From Bradyrhizobium tropiciagri (GTDB taxonomy: Bacteria; Pseudomonadota; Alphaproteobacteria; Rhizobiales; Xanthobacteraceae), in assembly GCF_018130505.1 (NCBI RefSeq), contig NZ_JAFCKH010000009.1, positions 248,001 to 312,000 on the forward strand: DNA of 64,000 bases, given 5' to 3'. The position numbers were made by a program, and so were the translations under genes. The notes under the pieces are model-generated. The model was not told where the DNA came from and searched no databases. It worked only from the letters and a program-made list of their open reading frames with translations. Shown here in pieces: positions 56,274 through 64,000 of the stretch (positions within the stretch are counted from its first letter, which is position 1; each line of letters starts with the position of its first letter).

Positions 56274-59200
56274 CTACTCCACTCCCGCCATCAGCGCCGC
56301 GTTGCCGCCCGCGGCGGCGGTGTTGATCGTCACCGTCTGCTCGGTGGCGAAGCGCGCGAGGTAATGCGGGCCGCCGGCCTTGGGGCCGGTGCCGGACAGG
56401 CCGCTGCCGCCGAACGGCTGCACGCCGACGACGGCGCCGATCATGTTGCGGTTGACATAGATGTTGCCGACCTGGAGGCGGTCGATCACCTCCTCGATGG
56501 TGTCGTCGATGCGGGAGTGAATGCCGAGCGTCAGCCCGAAGCCGGTCGCCTCGATCGCGGCCAGCACCTCGCCGAGTTTCTCGGCGCGGTAGCGCACGAG
56601 GTGCAGGATCGGGCCGAACACCTCTTCGGTCAGCTGGCCAGCCGCCGACAATTCGAAGATATGCGGCGCGACGAAATTGCCTGACGGAGCCGTGCCGGCG
56701 AAATGCACGCGCGCTTCCCGCGTCATCGTTGCGATATGCGCATCGAGCCGCTGCTTGGCCTCGGCATCGATCACCGGCCCGATATGCGTCGACGGCTCGG
56801 ATGGTTCGCCGATCTTCAATTCGCGTGCGGCGCCCGCGATCATCTCGATCATGCGGTCGGCGACGTCGTCCTGCACGAACAGCAGCCGCAGCGCCGAGCA
56901 GCGCTGGCCGGCGGAGCGGAACGCCGACATCACGACGTCGTCGGCGACCTGCTCGGGCAGCGCGGTGGCATCGACGATCATCGCATTGATGCCGCCGGTC
57001 TCCGCGATCAGCGGCACGATCGGGCCGTCCTTGGCCGCGAGCGTCCGGTTGATCGCGCGCGCCACCTCGGTCGAGCCGGTGAAGACGACGCCGGCGATCG
57101 CTGGATGCGCGACCAGCGCGGCGCCGACAGCGCCGTCGCCCTGGACCAGATAGAGCGCGGACGCCGGCACGCCGGCCTCGTGCAGCAGCGCGACGGCCTC
57201 GGCCGCGATGCGCGGCGTCTGCTCGGCCGGCTTTGCGATCACCGCATTGCCCGCCATCAGCGCTGCCGTGACCTGGCCGAGGAAGATCGCCAGCGGAAAA
57301 TTCCACGGTGAGATCGCGACGAAGGCGCCGCGGCCGCGCAGCGCCAGCACGTTGCTTTCGCCGGTCGGTCCCGGCATCGCTTCGCCGGCGCCGAACACGC
57401 CTCGCCCGAGCGCCGCGTAGTAGCGGCAGAAGTCGGTGGCCTCGCGCAGCTCGGAGAGCGCGTCGTCGAGCGTCTTGCCGCCCTCGCTCTGCAGCAGCGC
57501 GATGAAATGCGCGCGGCGCTGCTCGAGCAGGTCGGCGGTCTTGTCCAGCACGGCCGCACGCCGCGCGGCGGGCGTATCGTTCCAGGCCTTGAAGCCGCGC
57601 CGTGCCGCGGCGACGGCGGCGCTCGCCTGCGTGGTCGTCGCTAGTGCAACGCCGCCGGACGCGGCCTCGCGCTCTGCCGCGATCGCCGATGTCAGCGCGT
57701 CGAGCGCCTTGCGCTCGCCGAATTCGATGCCGTGCGAGTTCTCGCGCTGTGGCCGATAGAGATCGGCCGGCAGCGGAATACCCGGATGAGTGGCGGCGCT
57801 GTCGGCATTGATGATTCCGGCCGGGCGACGCAGCAGGTCCGCGATCGGCACCCGGTTGTCCGCCGCCAGCGCGACGAACGACGAGTTGGCGCCGTTCTCG
57901 AGCAGGCGGCGCACCAGATAGGCCAGCAGGTCGCGATGGCTGCCGACCGGCGCATAGGTCCGATGTGCGATCTCGGGACGGTCCTTGCGCAGCTGTTCGT
58001 ACAGCGCTTCGCCCATGCCGTGCAGCCGCTGGAACTCGAAACTGGTGGGATCGTCGGCGAGTTCGAGGATGGTCGCGACCGTCAGCGCGTTGTGGGTCGC
58101 GAATTGCGGAAACAGAAGCGGCCGCAGGCCCAGCAGCTTTCGCGCGCAGGCGACGTAGTTGAGATCGGTCATCGCCTTGCGGGTGAACACCGGATAACCG
58201 TCGAGGCCGCGCTCCTGCGCGCGCTTGATCTCGGTGTCCCAATAGGCGCCCTTGACGAGGCGCACCATCATCCTGCGGTTCAGGCCGCGCGCCAGCGTCG
58301 CGACATAGTCGATCACGTCACCGGCGCGCTTCTGATAGGCCTGGATGGCAAGGCCGAAGCCGTTCCAGCCGGCGAGCGACGGATCGGCAAACGCCGCGGC
58401 GATGACGTCGAGCGACAATTCCAGCCGGTCGGCCTCCTCGGCGTCGACGGTGAAGTTCAGATCATACGCCTTGGCGCGGTGCGCCAGATCGACCAGCTGC
58501 GGCACCAACTCGGTCATCACCCGCGCGCGGCTCACCGCCTCGAAGCGCGGATGCAGCGCCGAGAGTTTCACGGATATGCCGGGCCGGTCGGGCAGGGGAT
58601 TTTCGCCGGCCGCCTTGCCGATCGCATCGATGGCGCGGGCATAGGATTCGAAATAGCGCCTGGCATCGTCGGCGGTGCGGGCGCCCTCGCCGAGCATGTC
58701 GAAGGAATAGCGCGAGCCGCGCTCGGTATGCGATTGCGCGCGGGCAAGCGCCGCCGCGATGGTCTCGCCGAGCACGAAATGGCTGCCCATCAGCCGCATC
58801 GCCTGCCGTGTCGCGGCGCGCACCGCCGGCGCGCCGAGCCGCTTGGTCAGCCGGCCGATGGTGCCCTGCGGCGTCTCGCCGGGCTGGATCACCCGCGCCG
58901 ACATGCCGAGCGCCCAGGCCGAGGCGTTGACCAGGAATGCGCTCGATCGGGTCTCGTGATGGACGAAGTCGCCCTGGCCGAGCTTGTCCTCGATGAACTG
59001 GTCGGCGGTACGCGCGTCGGGCACCCGCAGCAGCGCCTCCGCCAGCACCATCAGCGCCAACCCCTCCTTGGTCGAGAGCGCGAACTCGCGCAGCATGTCC
59101 TCGACCCCGCCGAGCGGATCGTCATTGGCCCTGATCGCCTCGATCAGGCGCGTTGCCGTGCGGTCGATCCGCCCCTCGCGATCCGCGCCGAGCTCTGCGT

Positions 59201-59285
59201 CCTGGCGCAGGCGGGTGGCGATCGCTGCGTCATCGGGCGCGTAGGGCGCGCTGAACGGCGGCGGGATGGGGGACGGGTCTGGCAT
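56274..59285 (-). CDS. putA: Bifunctional proline dehydrogenase / L-glutamate gamma-semialdehyde dehydrogenase
   Basis: The protein has 1003 residues. The proline dehydrogenase barrel (about 150-470) shows MMVRLVKGAYWDTEIKRAQ, FATHNALTVATIL and RLLENGANSSF. The aldehyde dehydrogenase domain (about 530-985) shows GNAVIAKPAEQTP, Glu762 in LIAETGGINAM and nucleophile Cys796 in RSAGQRCSALR. There is no N-terminal ribbon-helix-helix domain, so unlike E. coli PutA (about 1320 residues) it cannot repress its own gene. It converts proline to glutamate, passing electrons to the quinone pool. The divergent Lrp-type gene at 59402 is the likely regulator. Confidence 0.96.
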   Translation of the reverse strand: MPDPSPIPPPFSAPYAPDDAAIATRLRQDAELGADREGRIDRTATRLIEAIRANDDPLGGVEDMLREFALSTKEGLALMVLAEALLRVPDARTADQFIEDKLGQGDFVHHETRSSAFLVNASAWALGMSARVIQPGETPQGTIGRLTKRLGAPAVRAATRQAMRLMGSHFVLGETIAAALARAQSHTERGSRYSFDMLGEGARTADDARRYFESYARAIDAIGKAAGENPLPDRPGISVKLSALHPRFEAVSRARVMTELVPQLVDLAHRAKAYDLNFTVDAEEADRLELSLDVIAAAFADPSLAGWNGFGLAIQAYQKRAGDVIDYVATLARGLNRRMMVRLVKGAYWDTEIKRAQERGLDGYPVFTRKAMTDLNYVACARKLLGLRPLLFPQFATHNALTVATILELADDPTSFEFQRLHGMGEALYEQLRKDRPEIAHRTYAPVGSHRDLLAYLVRRLLENGANSSFVALAADNRVPIADLLRRPAGIINADSAATHPGIPLPADLYRPQRENSHGIEFGERKALDALTSAIAAEREAASGGVALATTTQASAAVAAARRGFKAWNDTPAARRAAVLDKTADLLEQRRAHFIALLQSEGGKTLDDALSELREATDFCRYYAALGRGVFGAGEAMPGPTGESNVLALRGRGAFVAISPWNFPLAIFLGQVTAALMAGNAVIAKPAEQTPRIAAEAVALLHEAGVPASALYLVQGDGAVGAALVAHPAIAGVVFTGSTEVARAINRTLAAKDGPIVPLIAETGGINAMIVDATALPEQVADDVVMSAFRSAGQRCSALRLLFVQDDVADRMIEMIAGAARELKIGEPSEPSTHIGPVIDAEAKQRLDAHIATMTREARVHFAGTAPSGNFVAPHIFELSAAGQLTEEVFGPILHLVRYRAEKLGEVLAAIEATGFGLTLGIHSRIDDTIEEVIDRLQVGNIYVNRNMIGAVVGVQPFGGSGLSGTGPKAGGPHYLARFATEQTVTINTAAAGGNAALMAGVE

Positions 59286-59346
59286 GGTCGTTCCTTTTGA
59301 AGTCCGCAGGGAACACCTACGCGCGCGCGAACCGTAGTTCGATAGA

Positions 59347-59362
59347 CAAATTAGCAGATTTG
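59347..59362. promoter_or_regulatory. CAAAT-N6-ATTTG palindrome between putA and its regulator
   Basis: A perfect 5-bp inverted repeat with a 6-nt centre lies in the A/T-rich 116-nt gap between the divergent putA and Lrp-type genes. Lrp/AsnC proteins bind A/T-rich palindromes of this sort, so it is a candidate operator for both. Confidence 0.5.
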
Positions 59363-59401
59363 CCTTAGAAAATCCGGATGATAATCAAATAGACCGGATA
59401 A

Positions 59402-59866
59402 ATGACAGATATCGACAAGATTGACCGTAAAATCCTCTCGATTTTGCAAGGGGATGGCCGGATTGCCAACGTGGAACTGGCCGAGCGGATCGGCCTGTCG
59501 CCGACGTCGGTCGGCGAGCGCTTGAAGCGGCTGCAACGCGACGGCTTCGTCGAGGGCTACGGCGCGCGGCTCAATCCGCACCGACTCGGCCTTGGCTTGC
59601 TGGTCTTCGTCGAAGTGCTGCTCGACAAGACCACGCCCGACGTGTTCGAGAAGTTCGCCCGGGCGGTGCAGACCGCACCCGAAGTGCTGGAGTGTCACAT
59701 GGTGGCCGGTGGCTTCGATTATCTGGTCAAGGCGCGCGTCGCCAACATGACCGCCTATCGCCGCTTCCTCGGCGAAACCCTGCTGGCGCTGCCCGGCGTG
59801 CGCGAAACGCGAACCTATGCCGTGATGGAGGAGGTCAAGCGCGACGCGCCGCTGCCGGTCGGCTGA
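59402..59866 (+). CDS. Lrp/AsnC family regulator, probably PutR
   Basis: The protein has 154 residues. The N-terminal helix-turn-helix (about 1-50) reads DKIDRKILSILQGDGRIANV and ELAERIGLSPTSVGERLKRL. The C-terminal RAM/AsnC domain (about 65-140) contains ECHMVAGGFDYLVKARVANM and RRFLGETLLALPGVRETRTY. Divergence from putA matches known proline-responsive activators (PutR) of alphaproteobacteria; proline would be the effector, by analogy. Confidence 0.9.
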   Translation: MTDIDKIDRKILSILQGDGRIANVELAERIGLSPTSVGERLKRLQRDGFVEGYGARLNPHRLGLGLLVFVEVLLDKTTPDVFEKFARAVQTAPEVLECHMVAGGFDYLVKARVANMTAYRRFLGETLLALPGVRETRTYAVMEEVKRDAPLPVG

Positions 59867-59998
59867 GCGCGAGGCGGTTGCGCGGAAATCACAGGCAAAC
59901 AGGAAACGGCTGCTCGATGTGATCCACAGCCATGCCGCTGGTGTCTTGGCATCGCATTCCGGGCGCGTTAATCCTGCGGCCCAATTGGGGCAGCGATC

Positions 59999-60649
59999 AT
60001 GCAAGAGACCGATCAGCCGATACGAACGATGCGCGCCGGATTTGCCGGCGCGTTGGCTGCGGTCATGCTGTTGCTGCCGGCAACGGCTCCAACCAATGCG
60101 GCCGAACTCAGCGCCGGCGTCGCGCAGCTCTATACGTCGGTCTCGATCTATCCGCCGTCGGCGTCGGCGATGACGGTCTGCTACGGCTTCGTCTGCCGGC
60201 GCCGCGAGACGCTCGACTTCTCCGCGGCCGACCGGGCCGCGCTCGGCAAGATCATGGCCGCAGGCCGCGCCAATGCCGCCGCCGAGCGCGCGGCCGTGCA
60301 GAAGGCGGTGATCTGGTTCGATCGTCGCATGGCGCCGATCCTCGGCACCGACAAGCGCGTCGCGAAAGCGGATTTCCGCGCCAACGACGACAAGCACAAT
60401 TACGATTGCTGGGACACCACCCGCAACACCACCAGCCTGATGCTGGTGATGCAGATGTGGAACCTGTTCAAGTTCCACGACGTCGGCAATCCGCATTACC
60501 GCGGCTTCTCGTTCGGCCAGACGCCGCACAACACCGCCGTGCTGGTCGAGCGCGCCACCAAGGTGGAATGGGCGGTCGACCTCTGGCCGCGCGGCTACCT
60601 GCAGCCGCCCGATGTCATGACCGTCGCCAAATGGGTGACGGAAGATTGA
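59999..60649 (+). CDS. Exported protein of unknown function
   Basis: The protein has 216 residues; ATG at 59999 with GGGGCAGC upstream, and a second possible start at 60029 (MRAGFAG) just before the signal peptide core (FAGALAAVMLLLPATAPTNA, cleaved near NAA-EL). The mature part has a Cys pair (TVCYGFVCRRR) and a third Cys in HNYDCWDTTRNTTSL, with many aromatic residues near the C-terminus. I do not recognise a domain. Nothing on the flanks suggests a pathway. Confidence 0.7.
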   Translation: MQETDQPIRTMRAGFAGALAAVMLLLPATAPTNAAELSAGVAQLYTSVSIYPPSASAMTVCYGFVCRRRETLDFSAADRAALGKIMAAGRANAAAERAAVQKAVIWFDRRMAPILGTDKRVAKADFRANDDKHNYDCWDTTRNTTSLMLVMQMWNLFKFHDVGNPHYRGFSFGQTPHNTAVLVERATKVEWAVDLWPRGYLQPPDVMTVAKWVTED

Positions 60650-60745
60650 ACGGTTGCCGATCGTGGTGGAACTGGCACCGTGACGTGTCTTAGGCGTTGA
60701 TTGCCCGGAGGCCGGGAGCTTCCGATCAATTGCCGGGGTCACGCC

Positions 60746-62803
60746 ATGCGGTTCCGTTCGATCTGCTCTGATGTCGTGATCGGCGGTCACCTTTGCTTGC
60801 TGGCGATTGCGCTATCGGTGTCCGCGGCCATCGGGCCGGCACGGGCGGGCGCTCTCGAAGAGTGCGCCGGGCAGGCCGGCGACAAGGTCGAGGCCGCCTG
60901 TTCGGCCGTCATCGACGATGCCGCGCGGCCGGCCGACGACCGCGTCAAAGCCTTTGCGGGCCGTGCGCGGTTCTACAACAATCATGGCAAGTTCGATGCC
61001 GCCGCAGCCGATACCGAAGCGGCGCTGCAGTTGAACCCGCAATTCGTGGCCGCGCTGCTCTCGCGCGGCTATGCGCGCCAGCACCAGGGCAAGATCGATC
61101 AGGCGCGGGCCGATCTCGATCGCGCTGCCGAGCTCGAGCCGAACAATGCCTTCGTCTTCGCAGCGCGCGGCAATCTGCGCGCCGACCAGCGCGCCTGGGT
61201 GGATGCGCTTGCCGATTACGACCATGCGATTGCGCTACGGCAGGATCTTGTGGCCGCGCATGTCGGACGGGCGCGGGTCAATGTCGAAACCGGGCAGCTC
61301 GATGCGGCGCTGGCCGATCTCAACACGGCGCTTGCCATCACCCCGGCGGCGCAAGGCGCGTTCTACTGGCGCGGCCAGGCCTATCGCCGCAAGGGTGATG
61401 TCGACCGTGCGATTGCCGATTTCACGCGCGCCATCGCGCAGGCGCCGCAGACCGAGCGCGGCGCCTATTTCGCGCGTGCCCAGCTCTACAGCGCCAAGGG
61501 CGATTATGCCCGTGCGATCGCCGATTTCGACAGGCTGCTGACACTGCTTCCCGGCAACAAGGAGGTGCAGCAGCAGCGCCAGCAGGCAGTTGCGATGCAG
61601 GCCGAACTTGCCAAGGCCGGCACAGGCCCCGCCGCGCCGCCGTCCGCAATACCGGCTCCGGCCGCGCCGACCGCCCCGTCGGCCTCCACCAACCAGCGGA
61701 TCGATCAGGCAAAGCAGCTCCTCGCGCAACACAATTATGCAGCCGCGATCACCACGCTCAGTCAGGTGCTGTTAGGCGATCCGCACAACGAAGCGGCGCT
61801 GCGGCTGCGCGGCATGACGTATTCCGTGCTCGGTCGTTCCGTGGACGCACGAAGTGATCTCGACGAATTGGTCAAGCTCAGGCCGAACGGCGCGGAGCTG
61901 CTTGCCCACCGTGCGATCCACGTGGCGGGAATGCGGCTGTTCGACGATGCGATGGCCGACGCGGAACGCGCGCTCACGCTCGATCCGAACAATGCGCTGG
62001 CCTATATCGGCCGCGGCATGGCCAAGGCCGGCACCGGCAAGGCGCAGGACGCGCTCGCCGATTACAGTCATTCGATCGCGCTCAATGCCAAGGACTCTCT
62101 GGCATTCACCGAGCGTGGACTGGCTTATGTCAGCCTCAACCAGATCGACAAGGCGCTGCTCGATTTCGACCAGGCGCTGGCGCTTGCACCGGCCAATCTG
62201 CTGGCGAAGTCCTGGCGGGGGCTGGAGTTGCTGCTCAAGGGCCGCACGGATGAGGGCATGGTCGATATCAACGCCGTGCTGGAGCGCAATCCCGGCAATC
62301 CGACGGCGCAGCTTGGCCGCGGGCTCGCGATGCTGACCTCGGCGCAATACGACCGGGCCGTCGCGGCGTTCGACCAGATCGTCGCCAAGGCGCCCAACGA
62401 CCCGTTCGCTCACGTGCTGCGCGCGCGGGCCTGGCTCGGCCTGAAGAAGATCGACGAGGCGATGAAGGATCTCGATGGGGTGCTGGCGAGCCGGCCGGAC
62501 TATCACGAGGCGCTGACACTGCGTGGCATCGCGCGGTCGGCACAGCACGACTACGCCAGATCGATCGAGGATCTCGACCGCGCGATCGCGCAGAAGGAGA
62601 CGGTGGAGAGCCTGTTCGCCCGCGCCAGGGCGCATGAGGCACTCAACGATCCCGGCAAGGCGAGCGACGATTTCCGCAAAGCCACCCAGCTTGCGCCGTC
62701 GAGCATATTCGACGTGCTGGCGCAGGCGGAGTCCCGGCGCAAGATCGAGGAATTGTCGAAGAAGGTGCCGTGCGGCTCCGGCCATGGCGGCACCTGCCTG
62801 TGA
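60746..62803 (+). CDS. Secreted or membrane-anchored TPR repeat protein
   Basis: The protein has 685 residues from the ATG at 60746; the frame opens at 60701 with a TTG, less likely. A signal-anchor (GGHLCLLAIALSVSAAIGPA, about 13-32) precedes many tetratricopeptide repeats, for example ALLSRGYARQHQGKIDQARA, AYIGRGMAKAGTGKAQDALA, AFTERGLAYVSLNQIDKALL and VLRARAWLGLKKIDEAMKDL. A Pro/Ala linker (TGPAAPPSAIPAPAAPTAPS, about 305-325) divides the protein into two solenoids. It should bind proteins in the periplasm; the partner is unknown. Confidence 0.9.
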   Translation: MRFRSICSDVVIGGHLCLLAIALSVSAAIGPARAGALEECAGQAGDKVEAACSAVIDDAARPADDRVKAFAGRARFYNNHGKFDAAAADTEAALQLNPQFVAALLSRGYARQHQGKIDQARADLDRAAELEPNNAFVFAARGNLRADQRAWVDALADYDHAIALRQDLVAAHVGRARVNVETGQLDAALADLNTALAITPAAQGAFYWRGQAYRRKGDVDRAIADFTRAIAQAPQTERGAYFARAQLYSAKGDYARAIADFDRLLTLLPGNKEVQQQRQQAVAMQAELAKAGTGPAAPPSAIPAPAAPTAPSASTNQRIDQAKQLLAQHNYAAAITTLSQVLLGDPHNEAALRLRGMTYSVLGRSVDARSDLDELVKLRPNGAELLAHRAIHVAGMRLFDDAMADAERALTLDPNNALAYIGRGMAKAGTGKAQDALADYSHSIALNAKDSLAFTERGLAYVSLNQIDKALLDFDQALALAPANLLAKSWRGLELLLKGRTDEGMVDINAVLERNPGNPTAQLGRGLAMLTSAQYDRAVAAFDQIVAKAPNDPFAHVLRARAWLGLKKIDEAMKDLDGVLASRPDYHEALTLRGIARSAQHDYARSIEDLDRAIAQKETVESLFARARAHEALNDPGKASDDFRKATQLAPSSIFDVLAQAESRRKIEELSKKVPCGSGHGGTCL

Positions 62804-62993
62804 GTACGGCGCTGACCGGGCATTCTGGAGCAATGGAAGCGGCCCGCCGGCGAGGGCGACCGCACGGCAACCCGGCGTCATGGCGCGCGGGCATCGTGCC
62901 CGCCCCGCCGAACGTCACGTTGTCTGGGTTGCTGCTTGGGCCCCACTCCCGAATGCTGTCCGAGAGTGCGCCGCTTGGTCTTGCGCGGTCGCG

Positions 62994-63194
62994 CTAGACC
63001 TTGAGGTTTTCAGCTGATGTCTTGCCGCGATTAGCAATCTCTTCGTATTCGACCGACTGACCCTCGTTGAGCGTCTGAAGACCAGCCTTTTGAACTGCAG
63101 AAATATGCACGAAAATGTCCTTGCCGCCCGATGCGGGCTGGATGAATCCATAACCCTTGGTCGGGTTGAACCACTTCACGGTACCTTTGGGCAT
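62994..63194 (-). CDS. Cold-shock domain protein (CspA family)
   Basis: The protein has 66 residues from the ATG at 63194, chosen because [20 protein letters not shown] is the exact start of the cold-shock fold; the open frame runs upstream to 63329 without coding character. RNP1 is KGYGFI and RNP2 is DIFVHI. It binds single-stranded RNA or DNA as an RNA chaperone. The long non-coding stretch upstream (63195-63426) could form the long leader usual for csp mRNAs. Confidence 0.95.
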   Translation of the reverse strand: MPKGTVKWFNPTKGYGFIQPASGGKDIFVHISAVQKAGLQTLNEGQSVEYEEIANRGKTSAENLKV

Positions 63195-63426
63195 TCCAGT
63201 CGTCTCCGCGGAATCAAATCGAAACAGACCCGCCGGTCCCCGCACAACCGGCTTGTCCGCGCCGCACAGGATAGCAGTTTGAAAAAAGCTGGGTAGATCA
63301 AACGACAGTGTGTTTTCGGGCCGAAACAACCCGCTTTGCGGCGATTTGGTGCTGGGGTGCCTGTTTCATGATCAATTGATGCACTGCAAAAAGACCAGGT
63401 GTTCTTGCAGGGCGGACGGTGCGGTT

Positions 63427-63514
63427 CGTAGGATCGGTGGAGCGCAGCGATACCCATCCATCCTTCCGTACGGGTGAAAAATGATGGGTTTCGCTGCGCT
63501 CTACCCATCCTGCG
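63427..63514. repeat. GTAGGATGGGT-type inverted repeat
   Basis: CGTAGGATCGGTGGAGCGCA at the left pairs imperfectly with GCGCTCTACCCATCCTGCG at the right, around an inner ACCCATC/GATGGGT stem. Similar elements flank many rhizobial genes. Confidence 0.7.
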
Positions 63515-63537
63515 GGACTTCGTCCGCACTCTCCGCC

Positions 63538-63640
63538 GTCATCGCCCGGCTTGACCGGGCGATCCAGCACGCCGAGGCCTCTCGGTTCAATCACGACGGC
63601 CTCTGGAATACTGGATCACCCGGTCGAGCCGGGTGATGAC
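63538..63640. repeat. Family A 103-bp palindromic repeat, array copy 1
   Basis: GTCATCGCCCGGCTTGACCG at the left and the complementary CGGTCGAGCCGGGTGATGAC at the right. The unit starts again 177 nt downstream; the spacer (CCGCGTAGTTTGACGAGCGA onward) is also repeated. Confidence 0.85.
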
Positions 63641-63714
63641 GCCGCGTAGTTTGACGAGCGATGCGGACCGTACCTGGTGTCGTCGTGGCGAAAGCCAACT
63701 ACATCGCCGCCGCT

Positions 63715-63817
63715 GTCATCGCCCGGCTTGACCGGGCGATCCAGTACGCCGCGGCCTCTCGGTTCAATCACTGCGGCCTCTGGAATACTGGATCACCCGG
63801 TCAAGCCGGGTGATGAC
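63715..63817. repeat. Family A 103-bp palindromic repeat, array copy 2
   Basis: It differs from copy 1 by only a few bases (for example CAGTACGCCGC for CAGCACGCCGA). The spacer after it (GCGTAGTTTGGCGAGCGATG, GGACCGTACCTGGTGTCGTC) is nearly identical to the first spacer but four bases longer. Confidence 0.85.
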
Positions 63818-63895
63818 GCCGCGTAGTTTGGCGAGCGATGCGGACCGTACCTGGTGTCGTCGTGGCGAAAGCCAACTACATCCCCACCCGCCGCT

Positions 63896-63998
63896 GTCAT
63901 CGCCCGGCTTGACCGGGCGATCCAGTACGCTGCGGCCTCTCGGTTCAATCACGACGGTCTCTGGAATACTGGATCACCCGGTCGAGCCGGGTGATGAC
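63896..63998. repeat. Family A 103-bp palindromic repeat, array copy 3
   Basis: Third unit, ending two bases before the window edge, so the array may continue outside. Copy distances are 177 and 181 nt. Confidence 0.83.
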
Positions 63999-64000
63999 GG

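Noticed and set aside
63538-63998. Possible CRISPR array
   Set aside because: The units are 103 bp, palindromic, and the spacers are themselves repeated; no cas gene is present.

Overview
The window looks like a chromosomal segment of a Bradyrhizobium-type alphaproteobacterium (Rhizobiales). This rests on the high G+C content, the dense families of palindromic intergenic repeats, a DUF3551-type small exported protein, and the mix of acyl-CoA, aromatic and transport genes; no 16S or marker gene is present to prove it. No rRNA, tRNA, CRISPR array, transposase or prophage was found. The window opens inside a gene and closes inside a repeat array.

Layout. 1-7.3 kb: a secreted oxidative/phosphoesterase locus in which a diheme-peroxidase-like gene and a PF04185-type phosphoesterase gene occur twice. 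7.4-13.8 kb: a small DUF3551 protein, a flavin-binding PNPOx-like protein, a TetR regulator, paaZ (phenylacetate catabolism), an orphan branched-chain-amino-acid-type binding protein, and a beheaded TetR pseudogene. Near-identical operators lie before the TetR gene and before paaZ. 14-18.4 kb: aldo/keto reductase plus lactonase-type amidohydrolase (sugar lactone route), then tex. 18.7-25.9 kb: catalase, a Gly-rich exported protein, an OmpR/EnvZ-type two-component pair, and an AraC / dead-HtrA / LuxR set on the other strand. 26-30 kb: cupin, flavin monooxygenase, alpha/beta hydrolase with a divergent AraC regulator. 30-35.6 kb: secreted GH1 and GH16 glycosidases (overlapping genes) and a secreted M1 aminopeptidase.

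35.7-43.5 kb: a TPP enzyme of the acetolactate synthase family, phosphoglucomutase preceded by a 17-bp tandem repeat, an epimerase/DHDPS-family overlapping pair, and a form II CoxL-like molybdoenzyme. 43.6-47.2 kb: an acyl-CoA dehydrogenase / enoyl-CoA hydratase operon (minus strand) containing an A/T-richer gene for a small membrane protein. 47.4-52.7 kb: LemA and two TPM-domain proteins, a GST, an MBL-fold hydrolase overlapping a cNMP-binding protein without a DNA-binding domain, and a Pro/Ala-rich membrane protein. 52.8-63.2 kb: a monoheme-motif exported protein, a tiny membrane protein, a CaiB/BaiF CoA transferase, putA with a divergent Lrp-type regulator, an unknown exported protein, a TPR protein and a cold-shock protein. 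63.4-64 kb: an inverted repeat and then three copies of a 103-bp palindromic repeat at about 180-bp spacing.

Working together: paaZ is probably controlled by the TetR protein through the shared operator; putA by the divergent Lrp protein; the reductase and lactonase are translationally coupled; GH16 and GH1 probably depolymerise a beta-glucan outside the cytoplasm; the acyl-CoA dehydrogenase/hydratase operon probably handles an acyl-CoA or aromatic acyl-CoA substrate. The least explained parts are the duplicated peroxidase-phosphoesterase cassette with its C-terminal extension, the HtrA-like protein that lacks its catalytic residues and overlaps a LuxR gene, and the 515-residue monoheme protein.
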